NCBI GenBank assembly: GCA_016169945.1
Contig: JADLSH010000110.1
Span: forward strand, 558,001-622,000
Origin: Trachythela sp. YZ-2020
Lineage: Eukaryota; Cnidaria; Anthozoa; Malacalcyonacea; Clavulariidae
DNA length: 64,000 nt
Direction: 5' to 3'
The translations under genes and the position numbers were made by a program. The notes under the pieces are model-generated. The model was not told the origin of the DNA, made no database searches, and was given only the letters and a program-made list of their open reading frames with translations. Below are positions 38,653-48,471 of the stretch, in pieces (position 1 is the first letter of the stretch; every line of letters starts with the position of its first letter).

Positions 38653-38988
38653 CTATATTTGCATCTGCTAAGAAAAATTCGACATGGATGTCCCTTATAT
38701 TTTCATATGCTTTGAAAATTTCGACATGAAGCTCCCTTATATTTTCATATGCTCAGAAAAATTCGACATGGGGCTCCCCTATCTTTTCATATGTAAAGAA
38801 AAATTCGACATGGAGCTCCCCTATATTTGCATCTGCTAAGAAAAATTCGACATGGATGTCCCTTATATTTTCATATGCTTTGAAAATTTCGACATGAAGC
38901 TCCCTTATATTTTCATATGCTCAGAAAAATTCGACATGGGGCTCCCCTATCTTTTCATATGTAAAGAAAAATTCGACATGGAGCTCCC
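38653..38988. repeat. Higher-order repeat: 168-bp (4 x 42) tandem duplication
   Basis: The marker CTATATTTGCATCTGCTAAG occurs at 38,653, 38,821 and 38,989, exactly 168 bp apart. Between markers the same four variant units follow in order: GGATGTCCC, TATGCTTTGAAAATTTCGAC, ATGAAGCTCCC with GCTCAGAAAAATTC, and GGGGCTCCCCTATCTTTTC with GTAAAG. This is a genuine higher-order repeat. Single copies of the same four-unit string lie near 20,300-20,400 and 23,930-24,070. Confidence 0.85.
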
Positions 38989-39215
38989 CTATATTTGCAT
39001 CTGCTAAGAAAAATTCGACATGGATCTCCCTTATATTTTCATATGCTAAGATAAATTCGACATGGATGTCCCTTATATTTTCATATGTTAGGAAAAATTC
39101 GACGTGGAGATCCTTATATTTTCATATGCTAAGAAAAATTCGACATGAAGCACCCTTATATTTTCATACGTTAAGAAAATTTCGACATGGAGATCCTTAT
39201 ATTTTCATCTCCTAA
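38985..39215. repeat. Multi-unit block B, copy 2 (within satellite)
   Basis: Second copy of the six-unit variant string of 37,567-37,797, about 1.42 kb downstream, with a few substitutions (for example GTTAGGAAAAATTC where copy 1 has GTTAAGAAAAATTC). Parts of the string also occur near 16,418-16,560 and 13,049-13,140. Confidence 0.8.
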
Positions 39216-39522
39216 GAAAAATTCGACATGGAGCTCCCTTATATTTTCATATGTTAAGAAAAATTCGACATGGAGCTCCCTTATATTTTCATATGCTAAG
39301 AAAAATTCGACATGGAGCTCCCTTATATTTTCATATGCTAAGATAAATTCGACATGGATGTCCCTTATATTTTCATCTGCTAAGAAAAATTCGACATGGA
39401 TATTCCTTATATTTTCATATGTAAGAAAAATTCGACATGGATATCCCTTATATTTTCATATGCTAAGAAAAATTCGACATGGAGCTCCCTTATATTTTCA
39501 TATGCTAAGAAAAATTCGACAT

Positions 39523-40440
39523 ATGATGGCGCGCGGCATTGTATTTCAGCCATTTACTTAATAATTAGAACCATACCGGGAGGCGAGTGTTCATCTATAC
39601 AATCCTTTCGTCGTCTTGTCGTTCACTATACTAAGGAGAAGCCAAGAGCTAATTATTTTCCTAACCCATCGCAGAGGAGGTACGGCCTGCAAACTATTGT
39701 CGACGATCTAACGGTAGGACATGCAAGCAAGCAGGCATTCATTGCAACTTAAAACGTTGGCTTGTATTTGGGATGTTTGTCGTAGTTGGCGTTGCAAATA
39801 TTCTATGTTATTATGTTGGCCTTTTCTCAGTTTCTGATCAGAATTTCTGGATATATTTTGGTTATAATTTGTAAACATGTCTTCGCCTGGTGCCTGCGAA
39901 CAGTGCGAAGGTTTAGCACAAATAGACGAAGGCAATTGTGTCTTGTCTGCCGTGCTCAGGCCAGTTTTGTAAGCATTGACAATGTAGTCGTTTAAATTCT
40001 TCATTGCAAACTCCAGTCATATTTTATACACCTAGCTTCAGAGGCTTCTTGTATATTTTGTGGCAAAATAAAGGTTATCTTTGAGGGAATAATATTAATT
40101 TTTTAGTCCCACTAGCAGTTTTCTCTAAGCCAGATAAGTCAATACATATAGCGCGTCGTAAACAAGTTCCTTAAGTTACGTCACACAGGCTCGTTCCAGA
40201 CTTCACGAAAATCACATTCAAATTCATATATCTCGCAAACGAAGAGTGAAAAGTTACGCATTCAGCGCGAAAAAGCAAAACGAACTTTTGTAAATATCAC
40301 AACTGATTTTCTGCCAAATTGAACGAAAATTTGGTCGATCTATCCTTGGCCTACGGTCATTACTGCATTACCTCCACAAGTTTTCGTATTTAACCCTTTG
40401 ATAGTTTTTGAGTTATCATGCTGATAAAGAAACACACACA
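39523..40440. other. Unique flank right of the satellite, with a dispersed repeat
   Basis: The array stops mid-unit (GACATATGATGGCGCGCGGC). Frames that leave the satellite (ending 39,561 and 39,752) and a 98-codon minus frame at 39,708-40,004 have no family likeness. From about 40,250 the sequence TTACGCATTCAGCGCGAAAA begins a dispersed repeat also present at 55,335. Confidence 0.4.
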
Positions 40441-40455
40441 ATCACACACAGCAAG
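40250..40455. repeat. Dispersed repeat, copy 1 of 2
   Basis: Nearly identical to 55,335-55,525 in the same orientation. Shared landmarks are GCATTCAGCGCGAAAAAGC, AACGAAAATTTGGTCGATCT, ATCCTTGGCCTACGG and a terminal CA-rich tail (AAACACACACAATCACACAC). The tail and the length of about 200 bp suggest a SINE-like or LINE-tail-derived element. No polymerase III boxes were confirmed. Confidence 0.7.
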
Positions 40456-40970
40456 GATAATTACTTATTCTGATTACACTATTAGATCATCCGACATTTT
40501 AGAGGATCTTGGCTGGAACACTCTTGATCACACACGCTTTAACAAATTATAGTAACTTGTGTATACAAGTCCCAAAATGGTCATTTGCCTAATAGTATCA
40601 ACAACATTTTCCAACCAATTTCAAACACACATTCTCATAATTTGAGAAACAGTTCAAATGATCTGTTTATTCCTAGACCACAAACCGAAGCTAGAAAAAC
40701 GCAGTTTTCACTATCGAGGATCGGTTGCTTGGAATAGCCTATCAAGTGAGATCAGAGCTAAACCAACATTTATAGCTTTTAAAAGATCTCTTTTATAACT
40801 TAGATCAAATATGACTTCTTCGATGCATGTAAATATTACCTTAATTTGAATTTTGTAATACTTAGGCTATGTTATAATTTTATGTATGTATATGTGTAAA
40901 CAGCTCTCCGGAAGAACATGTAAAGTGAGTGAGATACCGTAGGTAAGCTTTTAATAAAATAATAATAAAA
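40456..40970 (+). pseudogene. Decayed 3' end of a LINE
   Basis: Plus-strand fragments show the C-terminal region found after LINE reverse transcriptases: SDYTIRSSDILEDLGWNTLD (frame from about 40,468), NDLFIPRPQTEARK (about 40,655), then after a frame change KRSFHYRGSVAWNSLSSEIR and AKPTFIAFKRSLL before a stop at about 40,797. The 3' side ends in AATAAAATAATAATAAAAAA. At least two frame breaks make it non-functional. It belongs to a different family from the copy at 10,272. Confidence 0.7.
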
Positions 40971-41458
40971 AACCGAGGTGAAAATCAGTGGTCTTCTGGC
41001 TTTGCTATCCAGCGCTTCTAGCTTTGCTATCCAGTATATTTACATGTATATCTCGTTATCTATATGCAGATTGTCCAGTTGCATGGTTATGTCATTGTAT
41101 CATTGTATTGATTTAAATACAACATGATATACAATGGCGTAGCCATGCGATTGGCCAATATGCATAATATATTGAAATAAACAAGTAAATCGCTGGATAG
41201 CAAAGTCAGAAGTACGTTAAATAAGCCTATTTTTAAACATATAATTGTTAAAATATATTTTACAACTTTATTGTGTGGATCAACAGTATTTGCTGGGCTG
41301 CTCTGTAGGAACGATCAGTTTTAGGAACTAACAAGACGCTCTAGAGAGTGTTAAGTCTATTTAAGGGATGGAGAGAATAGCCAAGCGTGGCAGCGTGCTC
41401 CCTGAGGTATTAAAAAATATATATGTTATTTACCGGTTGCGAGGTCCGGATGAGAAAA
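40971..41458. other. Intergenic sequence, no gene recognised
   Basis: Contains two near copies of AGCTTTGCTATCCAG at about 40,998-41,035 and its reverse complement near 41,192-41,210 (CGCTGGATAGCAAAGTC). These bound a likely small foldback repeat of about 200 bp. Confidence 0.4.
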
Positions 41459-41529
41459 ACTGTGCCCGAGGTCGTGAAAACGGCCCGAGCCCGGAGGGCG
41501 GGGGACGTTTTCAAGACCGAGGGCACAGT
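41459..41529. repeat. GC-rich hairpin
   Basis: The arms 41,459-41,482 (ACTGTGCCCGAGGTCGTGAA) and 41,506-41,529 (TCAAGACCGAGGGCACAGT) are reverse complements apart from small mismatches, with a G/C-rich loop. Likely one end or the whole of a small foldback element; it is outside the P-type transposon. Confidence 0.6.
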
Positions 41530-41739
41530 CTTTAACAAATGGGCAGAAAAATCATGTTTTCACTACAGTTGGTCCATATTTTTAAGTTTTATTTATGGAG
41601 AAAAGATTTTTCTTCTATGATATCTGTTTAAACTGTATTTTTGTAACTTTAATGTGGCCAAATACTGAAATACATGAGCAATAAAACAAATGTATTAGTT
41701 TTAATACACGAGCATCTAAAACAAATGTATTAGTTTTCT

Positions 41740-41779
41740 CATAGTTAATAGAAATACTAAACATGGTTAGGAAGGCCGG
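41740..41779 (+). repeat. Left terminal inverted repeat of the P-type transposon
   Basis: Forty bases that match 48,432-48,471 exactly in reverse complement. It starts CATAG, similar to the CAT start of classic P-element ends, and finishes GGAAGGCCGG. Confidence 0.92.
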
Positions 41780-41903
41780 GTCACGTGACCAATTATGTTA
41801 TTGTTTCGCCGCTAATTTATTCCGAGTGCACAATGGCTCATTCATCAATAGGAATTTATATAGGGCTGCCTTACTTTTTTTGCATTTTCCGCCGTTATGT
41901 GCC

Positions 41904-44699
41904 ATGGTTGGGGCAAATTGTAGTATTTTTGGCTGTGGCTCGAACAGAAGACACACTGGTATTAGTATATTCTCTCTTCCAAAGGGGAAAGATGATTTAT
42001 CGGCCAGAACTCGCGATGAGTGGGTGCGAGTTATAACCAGAAATCGAGAAATCGATAAGGATTTACGGCGTCAAATAAACGATAGAAATCTGCATGTCTG
42101 CGAGAAACATTTTGAGGAGAATTGTTTGAGGCTTTCGGCCGCCTCGTCAATGCTTCGCTGAACTTCGCATTTCTTGAACAATGTAAACAATTATAGATTG
42201 TAATTACAATGACACATTGTATAAATTGTAGAAAATCTTTTTATCTAGATCGTCTTTGCAAAACATTGAAACCGAGCTCTGTTCCAACCTTAAATCTACC
42301 GAAGAAATCGCACGAAGAATCGAAGCCTTCAACATCAAGACGGGTGATAGAAAAGAAAGACTTGGTGCCTTCGAAAGTGTACAAGGACATCAATGATTTG
42401 AAACTAAAGGTCTCCAAGCTTGGTTTGAAAGGTTGGTGTCGAAAATCTGATGAAAACGCATTCAGTTTAGACTATTTCGACGACAAGCATGCGTTGCCAC
42501 TGTACTCTGTGAAAATAGATTCTGGTCTGGGGTTTACTGTCGCAGCCTTTGGTTGGTTTTTGCCAGAAAATCACCACATTTACCTGGAACATAAACATTC
42601 CGTGTCTTATGTCACAGTTTCATCACTATTATCCGAGATAAGAAGTTTTACTGTTTGCCCCGGCCTACCACCATCTCAAGAGTTACCTGCAACCGACCCT
42701 GTTGAAGGGATATCTGAAGTGACAAGGCACACTGTTCCGCTTTGTCCTGAGGTATACTACGATAAAGGTATCCAAAACCAGGTTTCACTTTACCTGAGAT
42801 CAGCTGATTGTATTATGCTGCAAAGGTCTGGTGAGGATGCTTGTGACAGCTGTTCCAAGGTCCTTACTTCAGAAGTTAAAAGGCAAAAGCAGTCAGCCAC
42901 CAAAAAAGCAACATCAGTTAAAGAAAAAGCTCCTTTGGCCAGTTGTAGCAGAGAACGCCTAATTGCAACCATACAGCAACAGCGTATTGAATCGAAGGCA
43001 CTAAAAGATAGACTTTCAAAAGGAGATTGGAAAAGGAGATTGAATCAAACAGCATCACTGTAAATGAAGCTCTGGAAGGTGACATCCATGCTATTTTGGG
43101 CAGCATTGACTTCAAGAAGACACCACATATGGACTTTTTCTGGCAGCAGCAAAAGAAATTGCTTTCTTCCCCAAAGTTTGGAAGAAGATATCATCCCCAC
43201 CTGATTCGCTTTTGTCTCTCCGTTCATGCCAAGTCACCATCTGCATACAGAGAGCTTGCCTCATCCGGTGTCTTGGTTTTACCAAGTGAAAGAGTCCTTC
43301 GCGATTATAGGAACTTTTTCAAACCTAAACCTGGATTTCGTAAGGAAAATATCCAGAAATTATCTGATGACACCAATAAGCTCTTTGATTGTCAACGTTA
43401 TGTGGTTTTATCTTTTGATGAAATGAAAATACAGTCAAACTTGGTGTTTGATAAACACACCAATGAGCTGCTTGGGTTTTTAGATCTGGGTGATGAAGAT
43501 GTAAATGATGCTGTTTTCGATACCCCCACCGCCTTGGCGAGTCATGTTCTAGCATTTATGGTAAGAGGTGTCGCTAGTGATCTCAAGTATATCCTTGGAT
43601 ATTTTAGTACACAAGCCTCACCTCTTTCCAGATAATGCCACTATTCTGAAAGCTGTTTCCATCCTGGAGGTATGTTGTAACCTATGGGTGTGCAGCTGTA
43701 AGCGATGGTGCTTCTTCCAACCGCAAGTTCTTCGAACTGCATGCAGCTCTTGTTGGTGAAGACTTCTCTGTGGATGTTGTGCACCGAACTATCAACCTCT
43801 TTGCCCCATCAAGGTTCATTTACTTTTTCTCAGATGCCCCACATCTTCTCAAGACGTCCCGAAATTGCTTGTTCAATTCTGGAACAGGGAAGCATTCCAG
43901 GTTAATGTGGAATGGTTGTGATATGATTTGGAAGCATATTTCTGCCCTCTATTTTGCAGATTTAGACCATGGTTTACACCAGCTTCCAAAACTAACACCA
44001 GACCACATCAACCTCACATCATTCTCCAAGATGAAAGTCAACTTGGCTGCTCAGGTGTTAAGCAAAACCATGGCTCTCGCATTGCGACGCTTCTACTCTG
44101 ATGGAGAAGCTGAGGAGACTGCAAGATTCTGTGAGATGATTAACAGATTCTTTGACTGCCTCAATATCCGGTCAACCACGGAGCACACCAGAAAAAGAAA
44201 TGATTTCTTGGCTCCATATCGTAATCCCGATGATGAGCGATTCAACTGGCTTCGAAACACATTTTTGGTGTATCTCCAAGAGTGGCAGAATTCAACCCAA
44301 CAGCGGGCTGGTGAGTTTTCAAAGGATGCCAGAGCAAAGATGTTCATGTCTCATCAGACATACCATGGTTTGAGAATGACTGTCCATTCCCTTATTGAGG
44401 TCACAAATTTTTTGCTCTCAGAAGGAATGGAATATGTGCTTTCGGAGAAATTCTGCCAAGATCTTCTTGAAGAATATTTTGGTCATCAGCGGGCAAGGGG
44501 TGGCTACAGTGACAATCCAACTGTCCAAACTTTTGGCTACAACGACCTCACAATCACTGCTCAGCGGAGTATTGCGCCTGTTGTCAGAGGAAATGTAGCA
44601 GGGCGGCACAAGGGAGAATCGTCAAAATGGTTTGTGGTATCTGAAGAACCCCTTCCAAAAAGGAAACGTAAGTCATCAAAAAAGAATGAAACAGAATAA
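41904..44699 (+). pseudogene. THAP9/P-element-like transposase, frameshifted
   Basis: The start ATG at 41,904 (GCCATGG, strong context) opens a THAP zinc finger: CSIFGC, then IFSLPKG, a Trp (DEWVRV), and CEKHF, i.e. C-x4-C...C-x2-H. The THAP tail LKPSSVPTLNLPKK appears only after 42,240 in another frame, so a short intron or a disruption lies near 42,120-42,235. Next come a linker (42,209-43,063), a coiled-coil-like stretch, and the RNase-H-like core: VVLSFDEMKIQSNLVFDKHT (the Asp of SFDEM is the expected first catalytic residue), AVSDGASSNRKFFELH, FFSDAPHLLKTSRN, and EEYFGHQRARGGYSDNPT. One-base shifts occur near 43,020, 43,600 and 43,675. The frame ends in a basic KRKRKSSKKNE tail at 44,699 and lacks the family's usual C-terminal GYV/RGGL region. 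Confidence 0.85.
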
Positions 44700-45040
44700 C
44701 TTGTGCATGTGACACTATAATATAAATATATATTATATGTTTATATAGTAAAGATATCACCCTTTTGATAATTATGCCACAAATGCCCCCTTGGAGCTAT
44801 TTGAATAGAATTTCATCTTGACTTATTAGGGTGAGGTTTCCAGGCCAACAAAGTATTTGGTACATAATTACTGAACAGGTGTATTGTACTATGGGATGGT
44901 CTGTTATTTCTTCATATAGACAATTACTTGAGAGCAAACAGGAAAGAGACAATTGACAAGGCTTAACTATAGTAACTATGACCATTTAATATTTGTGGTA
45001 TTGTTTCATATACACAGATCTCGAGGCATTAAAGTTAGGA

Positions 45041-45286
45041 TCTGGGGCTGGTTGTTCAAAAGCTGGTTAACTTAACCCTGGGTTAACATAAAATTGAAAA
45101 CAAACTTCCAAATAGCTTGTGTATAAACTTGGAAATATTTTTCTAGAAAGCTTGTCCGGATCATCAGAAATTTTATTTTCTAGAGTTTAGAAATAAACAG
45201 ATGTGCAGAAATACATAAACCAAAAAAGTGGGTTAAATTTTAACCCTGGGTTAGCTCTAATCCAGTTTTGAACAACTGGCCCCAGA
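45041..45286. mobile_element. MITE nested in the P-type transposon
   Basis: Begins TCTGGGGCTGGTTGTTCAAA and ends TTTGAACAACTGGCCCCAGA, inverted ends of about 20 bp with two mismatches. Further inside, both halves carry AACCCTGGGTTA. Length is 246 bp with no coding capacity. The target duplication is unclear. Confidence 0.7.
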
Positions 45287-46317
45287 AGTGTCTGACAATT
45301 TGTTCATTTCACTTGGGTTTGTGTGCAGACTGTGACATTTTACTTCTATTAGTCTCTATTAGTGGTTAACATGTAGTATGCACTGTATTATAGTAAATTA
45401 CTTCATGGTTATATATAATGACTGGAAACAATAAAAAGAATTGCTTAGTAACTTAGTAAAGTATGTGGTCAAGTAAAGTATCTGTTATTGTGAAGTTAAA
45501 TCTTTTTTCTATTAAAATCTACAAATCCTCTTTTTAGACCCTTTTTCAAATATACCCACCTATTCAATGCATTTGTGGAAAGATATTACCATTGGTTTGC
45601 TTTGCTTAATATTAAAACAATTGCTCTTCAAAGCATGTCTCTGAACAATTGCTCTTCAAAGTACATAAGACCCCACTAGGGACTTAATAGAGGATTTACA
45701 GTAATCTAAAATATACAGTATACTTATTTTGACCAACAATTGTAAATATGCACTAACTGGATCAAATTCTGTACAGTAAAAAAAGGTGAGACACAAGCAA
45801 TTTCGTGTTGCATTAGCCATTATGATTGCATTAATATTTGTATATTATTTTATTGAAATGGTTTGCTGATCATAATACATAGTGACAGTCAAATAAAGAA
45901 CCAGGAACAACCTCAAAAATGAATTAATGATGTTCAATATATACAATATTTACATTTTCATTTACCTCTGATAAACCATTGCGTTTATAAGATTGTGCAT
46001 ACTCATTAAAAAATTTACAATTATAGAGAGAGTCGTTTTTTCCGACTCTCCCCTGAGAAGCCTGCTCTGCAAGCATTTCTATAGGCGTCACTGTGGTTTA
46101 GGAAAAATCTGGTAGATTTTTTCCCTCACCCCGATGCATATAAAGATTCCTGTGGAGGAGGCTTGCAAGTGAGGCCCAGAGCATACTCACAATTTGTGTT
46201 GAATCTCAAGAATGTTGATAATGAGTCCACTGTATGTATAATCAACATTTTAAAAAGCGTAGATCAGTCATACACTTGTTAATATGTCAATCCTATAGTA
46301 CAATTGCAAATAGCCCC

Positions 46318-46472
46318 TAAAGGCTCTTTTCCACTCATCGCAAAACCAACTCGCAAACATGCTGCGAGTTCTTGCATGTAATTAAAATAAACTGTCGAGC
46401 ATTGTGATTGGATGAAAGTACTCGCAGCGAGCTTGCGAGTTGGTTTTTGCGACGAGGGGAAAAGAGCCTTTA
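46318..46472. mobile_element. Small foldback MITE with probable TA target site
   Basis: The element at 46,320-46,470 begins AAGGCTCTTTTCC and ends GGGGAAAAGAGCCTT, with TA on both sides (46,318-46,319 and 46,471-46,472). The arms continue inwards (CGCAAAACCAACTCGCAA against TTGCGAGTTGGTTTTTGCG). TA duplication fits a Tc1/mariner-like origin. A related but more decayed palindrome follows at about 46,498-46,605 (TTTCCAGTCCTCGC ... GTGAGTGGAAATT). Confidence 0.65.
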
Positions 46473-46659
46473 GTAACAAGATGAGACCTTTGCCTAAAGG
46501 TGGATTTCCAGTCCTCGCAATAAGCTCCTCACAGGTCCTTACAGCTAATTATTAATTAATAAAATGTGATTAGATGAAGGTCCTCGCAGTGAGTGGAAAT
46601 TGGCAATTTTTACAAGCTGTGCCCAGTACCGACAGTTTTACAAATTAGTAATTAACTCA

Positions 46660-48252
46660 TTAGACCTGTGTTTTATCTGCATTTTTCAGTTCTTTTCTTA
46701 AACCTTTTTTCTTCAAAGCCTTCTCCTTCAGTTTGTACTTGTTCACTATGTCTCTAGCATGTGAAAAGCTCCGAACCTGAACATACAGTTTAATAAAGTT
46801 TTCCAGAGCAAGCTTGCTACATTCACTGGAGATTGGTGAATCCAAATCTGTAATAATGCTTTCCCAGAGACTTTTCACAGCAGGTGTTGCAAGAACCTGG
46901 TCTACAACTTTATCCGCAGGAACAGATAAATGAGCAGCCTTCTTAGATTTCAATTGTTGTCGAAATATTATTTCTGTTATTTAGCAAAGTTTTTAACTGT
47001 TTCATTTGGGGCCCAAAGACCACCTCTCGACAAAGAGTCAATATATTCATCATCTTTGGTTTCAGCAAGTTTTAATGACTGAAGCAGAGACTGCAACTCC
47101 TGACTACGAGTAGAATTCCAATGCTTGGAATTTTTACTTTTCCTGTAGAGCGATTGCAGGACGTAACCAGAGACATATGCTAGGGGACCAATTTCTTCTG
47201 GACTCAACTCAATTTCTTCTTTCTCCTTGAATAATATTAATAGACTGTTAATGGGAATGTTGAAGGCTATTTGTAGATATAAATGCAAGTGTAAATTTTA
47301 TAATCTTGAACGGCAGTGTAAGGAAGTAGAGATGATAACAAACAGCTGCAGATTGAGAGAGATTTAACTACTTGAAACATTTCAAACTACTTTCAAGTAG
47401 TTGAATCTCTTGGAGCTGGAACACGTTTTGCACATTTTGGTTTGCTTGCAAGGTCAAAGTACCATTAAGCTGCAATGTGCCCTACTTTATTATTTTACTC
47501 TGTCTAATACCGGACGATTTTACATTGCATAAAAATGATATTCTATCATATATCTTACCTGATCTATTTGTTGCGTGTTGCTTGCATGCTTGTGATAGAT
47601 GACCAACTTTTGTGGTAAATGGATTAGCAACACATTGATAGCATTTCGATTGACACTAGGCGTAAAGTAGACTTTCCAACCTTTAACGATTTCCCCATAA
47701 AACATTGCTAACATCCTATCTTGGTTGAGCTTTCTGCAAAACAAACCGAAAACCTTGGTAATGAACTTGAGAAAGGATTCACTGGGTTTCAAGTTGGCAA
47801 TAGCGTCGAGAATTTCCTTTGGATAAATATTTTCTTCCCGCAATTTCTCGACAATTTCAGCAAGGATTTTTTTAATCACGTCCATGTTTATAGGTGGATA
47901 TTTGTTCACAGCCGCTGTTTTCTCTTCATGTTTACTTCGACGATGCCGGGTTAAACCACCCTTAGACTTGCAAACTTTCTGGCAGTCTAGACATGGAAAA
48001 TGCTTTGCTCCTTCTACCTACATATATACAAGAAACAGACATGTTAAACACGTGCCAATAGAGTTGTATTAGAATATAACAAATGATATAATTGTAACTT
48101 GCCTCAGTAATCGCGTCCAACACTTGCGCATCAATTTCTTCAGCGTTCGACTCGATGAGTTCTAAGGTTTCTGCGAACTCGTCAACTTCTAAATCTTCTT
48201 CAAAGAACTCTTCGCTCCCAAGACCTATATCTTCTTCGCTACCGGAGTCCAT
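46660..48252 (-). pseudogene. C2H2 zinc-finger protein with P-transposase C-terminal region
   Basis: Minus-strand gene with exons 48,252-48,103, 48,017-47,559 and 47,225-46,660. Exon 1 encodes a very acidic start (MDSGSEEDIGLGSEEFFEED) and ends GAG|GCAAGT, a GC-type donor; the acceptor is TATGTAG. Exon 2 opens with a C2H2 finger (CLDCQKVC...HRRSKH, C-x2-C-x12-H-x4-H), then a helical region, and ends CAG|GTAAGA. Exon 3 has LAYVSGYVLQSLYRKSK and LSRGGLWAPNETVKNFAK, matching the GYV...RGGL region near the C-terminus of P/THAP9-type transposases. It ends in a basic helix (VQVRSFSHARDIVNKYKLKE). All junctions are phase 0. A missing A near 46,979 breaks exon 3. About 390 residues if intact. Probably a DNA-binding partner or regulator of the convergent transposase (inference). 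Confidence 0.75.
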
Positions 48253-48431
48253 TTTGTCCAAAATAGTCGCGACAAACTGAATATTTTCTAGTTTTCTCAC
48301 TCAAGTGTCGAATTACTCAAATAGCCATAGTAACAAATGTCACTCATATCCAGCAAGCTGTGCACTCGGATTACAACCGGAAGTATCGCGCAACATCACG
48401 ACCAGTCACGACTCTAAGCCTTTGAAGTTTG

Positions 48432-48471
48432 CCGGCCTTCCTAACCATGTTTAGTATTTCTATTAACTATG
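48432..48471 (-). repeat. Right terminal inverted repeat of the P-type transposon
   Basis: Exact reverse complement of 41,740-41,779. It is followed directly by GTTTTCTC, the right copy of the 8-bp target duplication. The zinc-finger gene starts about 180 bp inside this end, so its promoter probably lies next to, or overlaps, the terminal repeat. Confidence 0.92.

Larger units (their letters stand above)
12129..39522. repeat. 27.4-kb satellite array of a 42-bp unit (~650 copies)
   Basis: One head-to-tail array with no interruption. Each unit has, in order, GAGCTCCCTTATATTTTC, the palindrome CATATG, CTAAGAAAAATTCGACATG and a final G. Most spacings are exactly 42 bp, with frequent 41-bp and occasional 40- or 46-48-bp units. 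Indels fall mainly in the A5 run, the CCCTTATA segment, and a rare insertion adding AAAATG. The unit is about one third GC. Since 42 equals 14 codons, two plus-strand frames (MLRKIRHGAPLYFH and FSYAKKNSTWSSLI) and one minus-strand frame (ELHVEFFLAYENIR) stay open for many units and switch whenever a 41-bp unit occurs. These are artefacts of the period, not proteins. An A-tract recurring every 42 bp, four 10.5-bp turns, would keep bends in phase (inference). Likely heterochromatic, perhaps pericentromeric. Confidence 0.97.
44700..46659. other. Non-coding centre of the P-type transposon
   Basis: About 2 kb between the convergent stop codons, with no gene. It holds the MITEs at 45,041-45,286 and 46,320-46,470, and a perfect hairpin GAGAGTCG/CGACTCTC near 46,027-46,050. 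The latter could act in 3' end formation or be another insertion remnant. Confidence 0.5.

Noticed and set aside
12129..39522. CRISPR-like appearance of regularly spaced repeats.
   Set aside because: There are no unique spacers: the whole 42 bp is the repeat, copies are head to tail, and the context is clearly metazoan.
12170..39561. Over a hundred open frames encoding MLRKIRHGAPLYFH, FSYAKKNSTWSSLI or ELHVEFFLAYENIR repeats.
   Set aside because: They are the three stop-free readings of a 42-bp satellite and swap frame at every 41-bp unit. There is no start context, codon bias or non-repeat domain.
39396..39752. Frames running from the satellite end into unique DNA.
   Set aside because: They begin in the repeat and the unique part has no recognisable domain.
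39708..40004. 98-codon minus-strand frame right of the satellite.
   Set aside because: Glutamine/asparagine-rich with no family likeness and no splice or promoter context; could be chance in AT-rich DNA.
43675..43705. A 28-bp intron (GAG|GTATGT ... GTGCAG) in the transposase.
   Set aside because: Too short for a spliceosomal intron. Reading through with a single-base shift gives family-like sequence (TYGCAAVSDGASSNRKFF), so decay explains it better.
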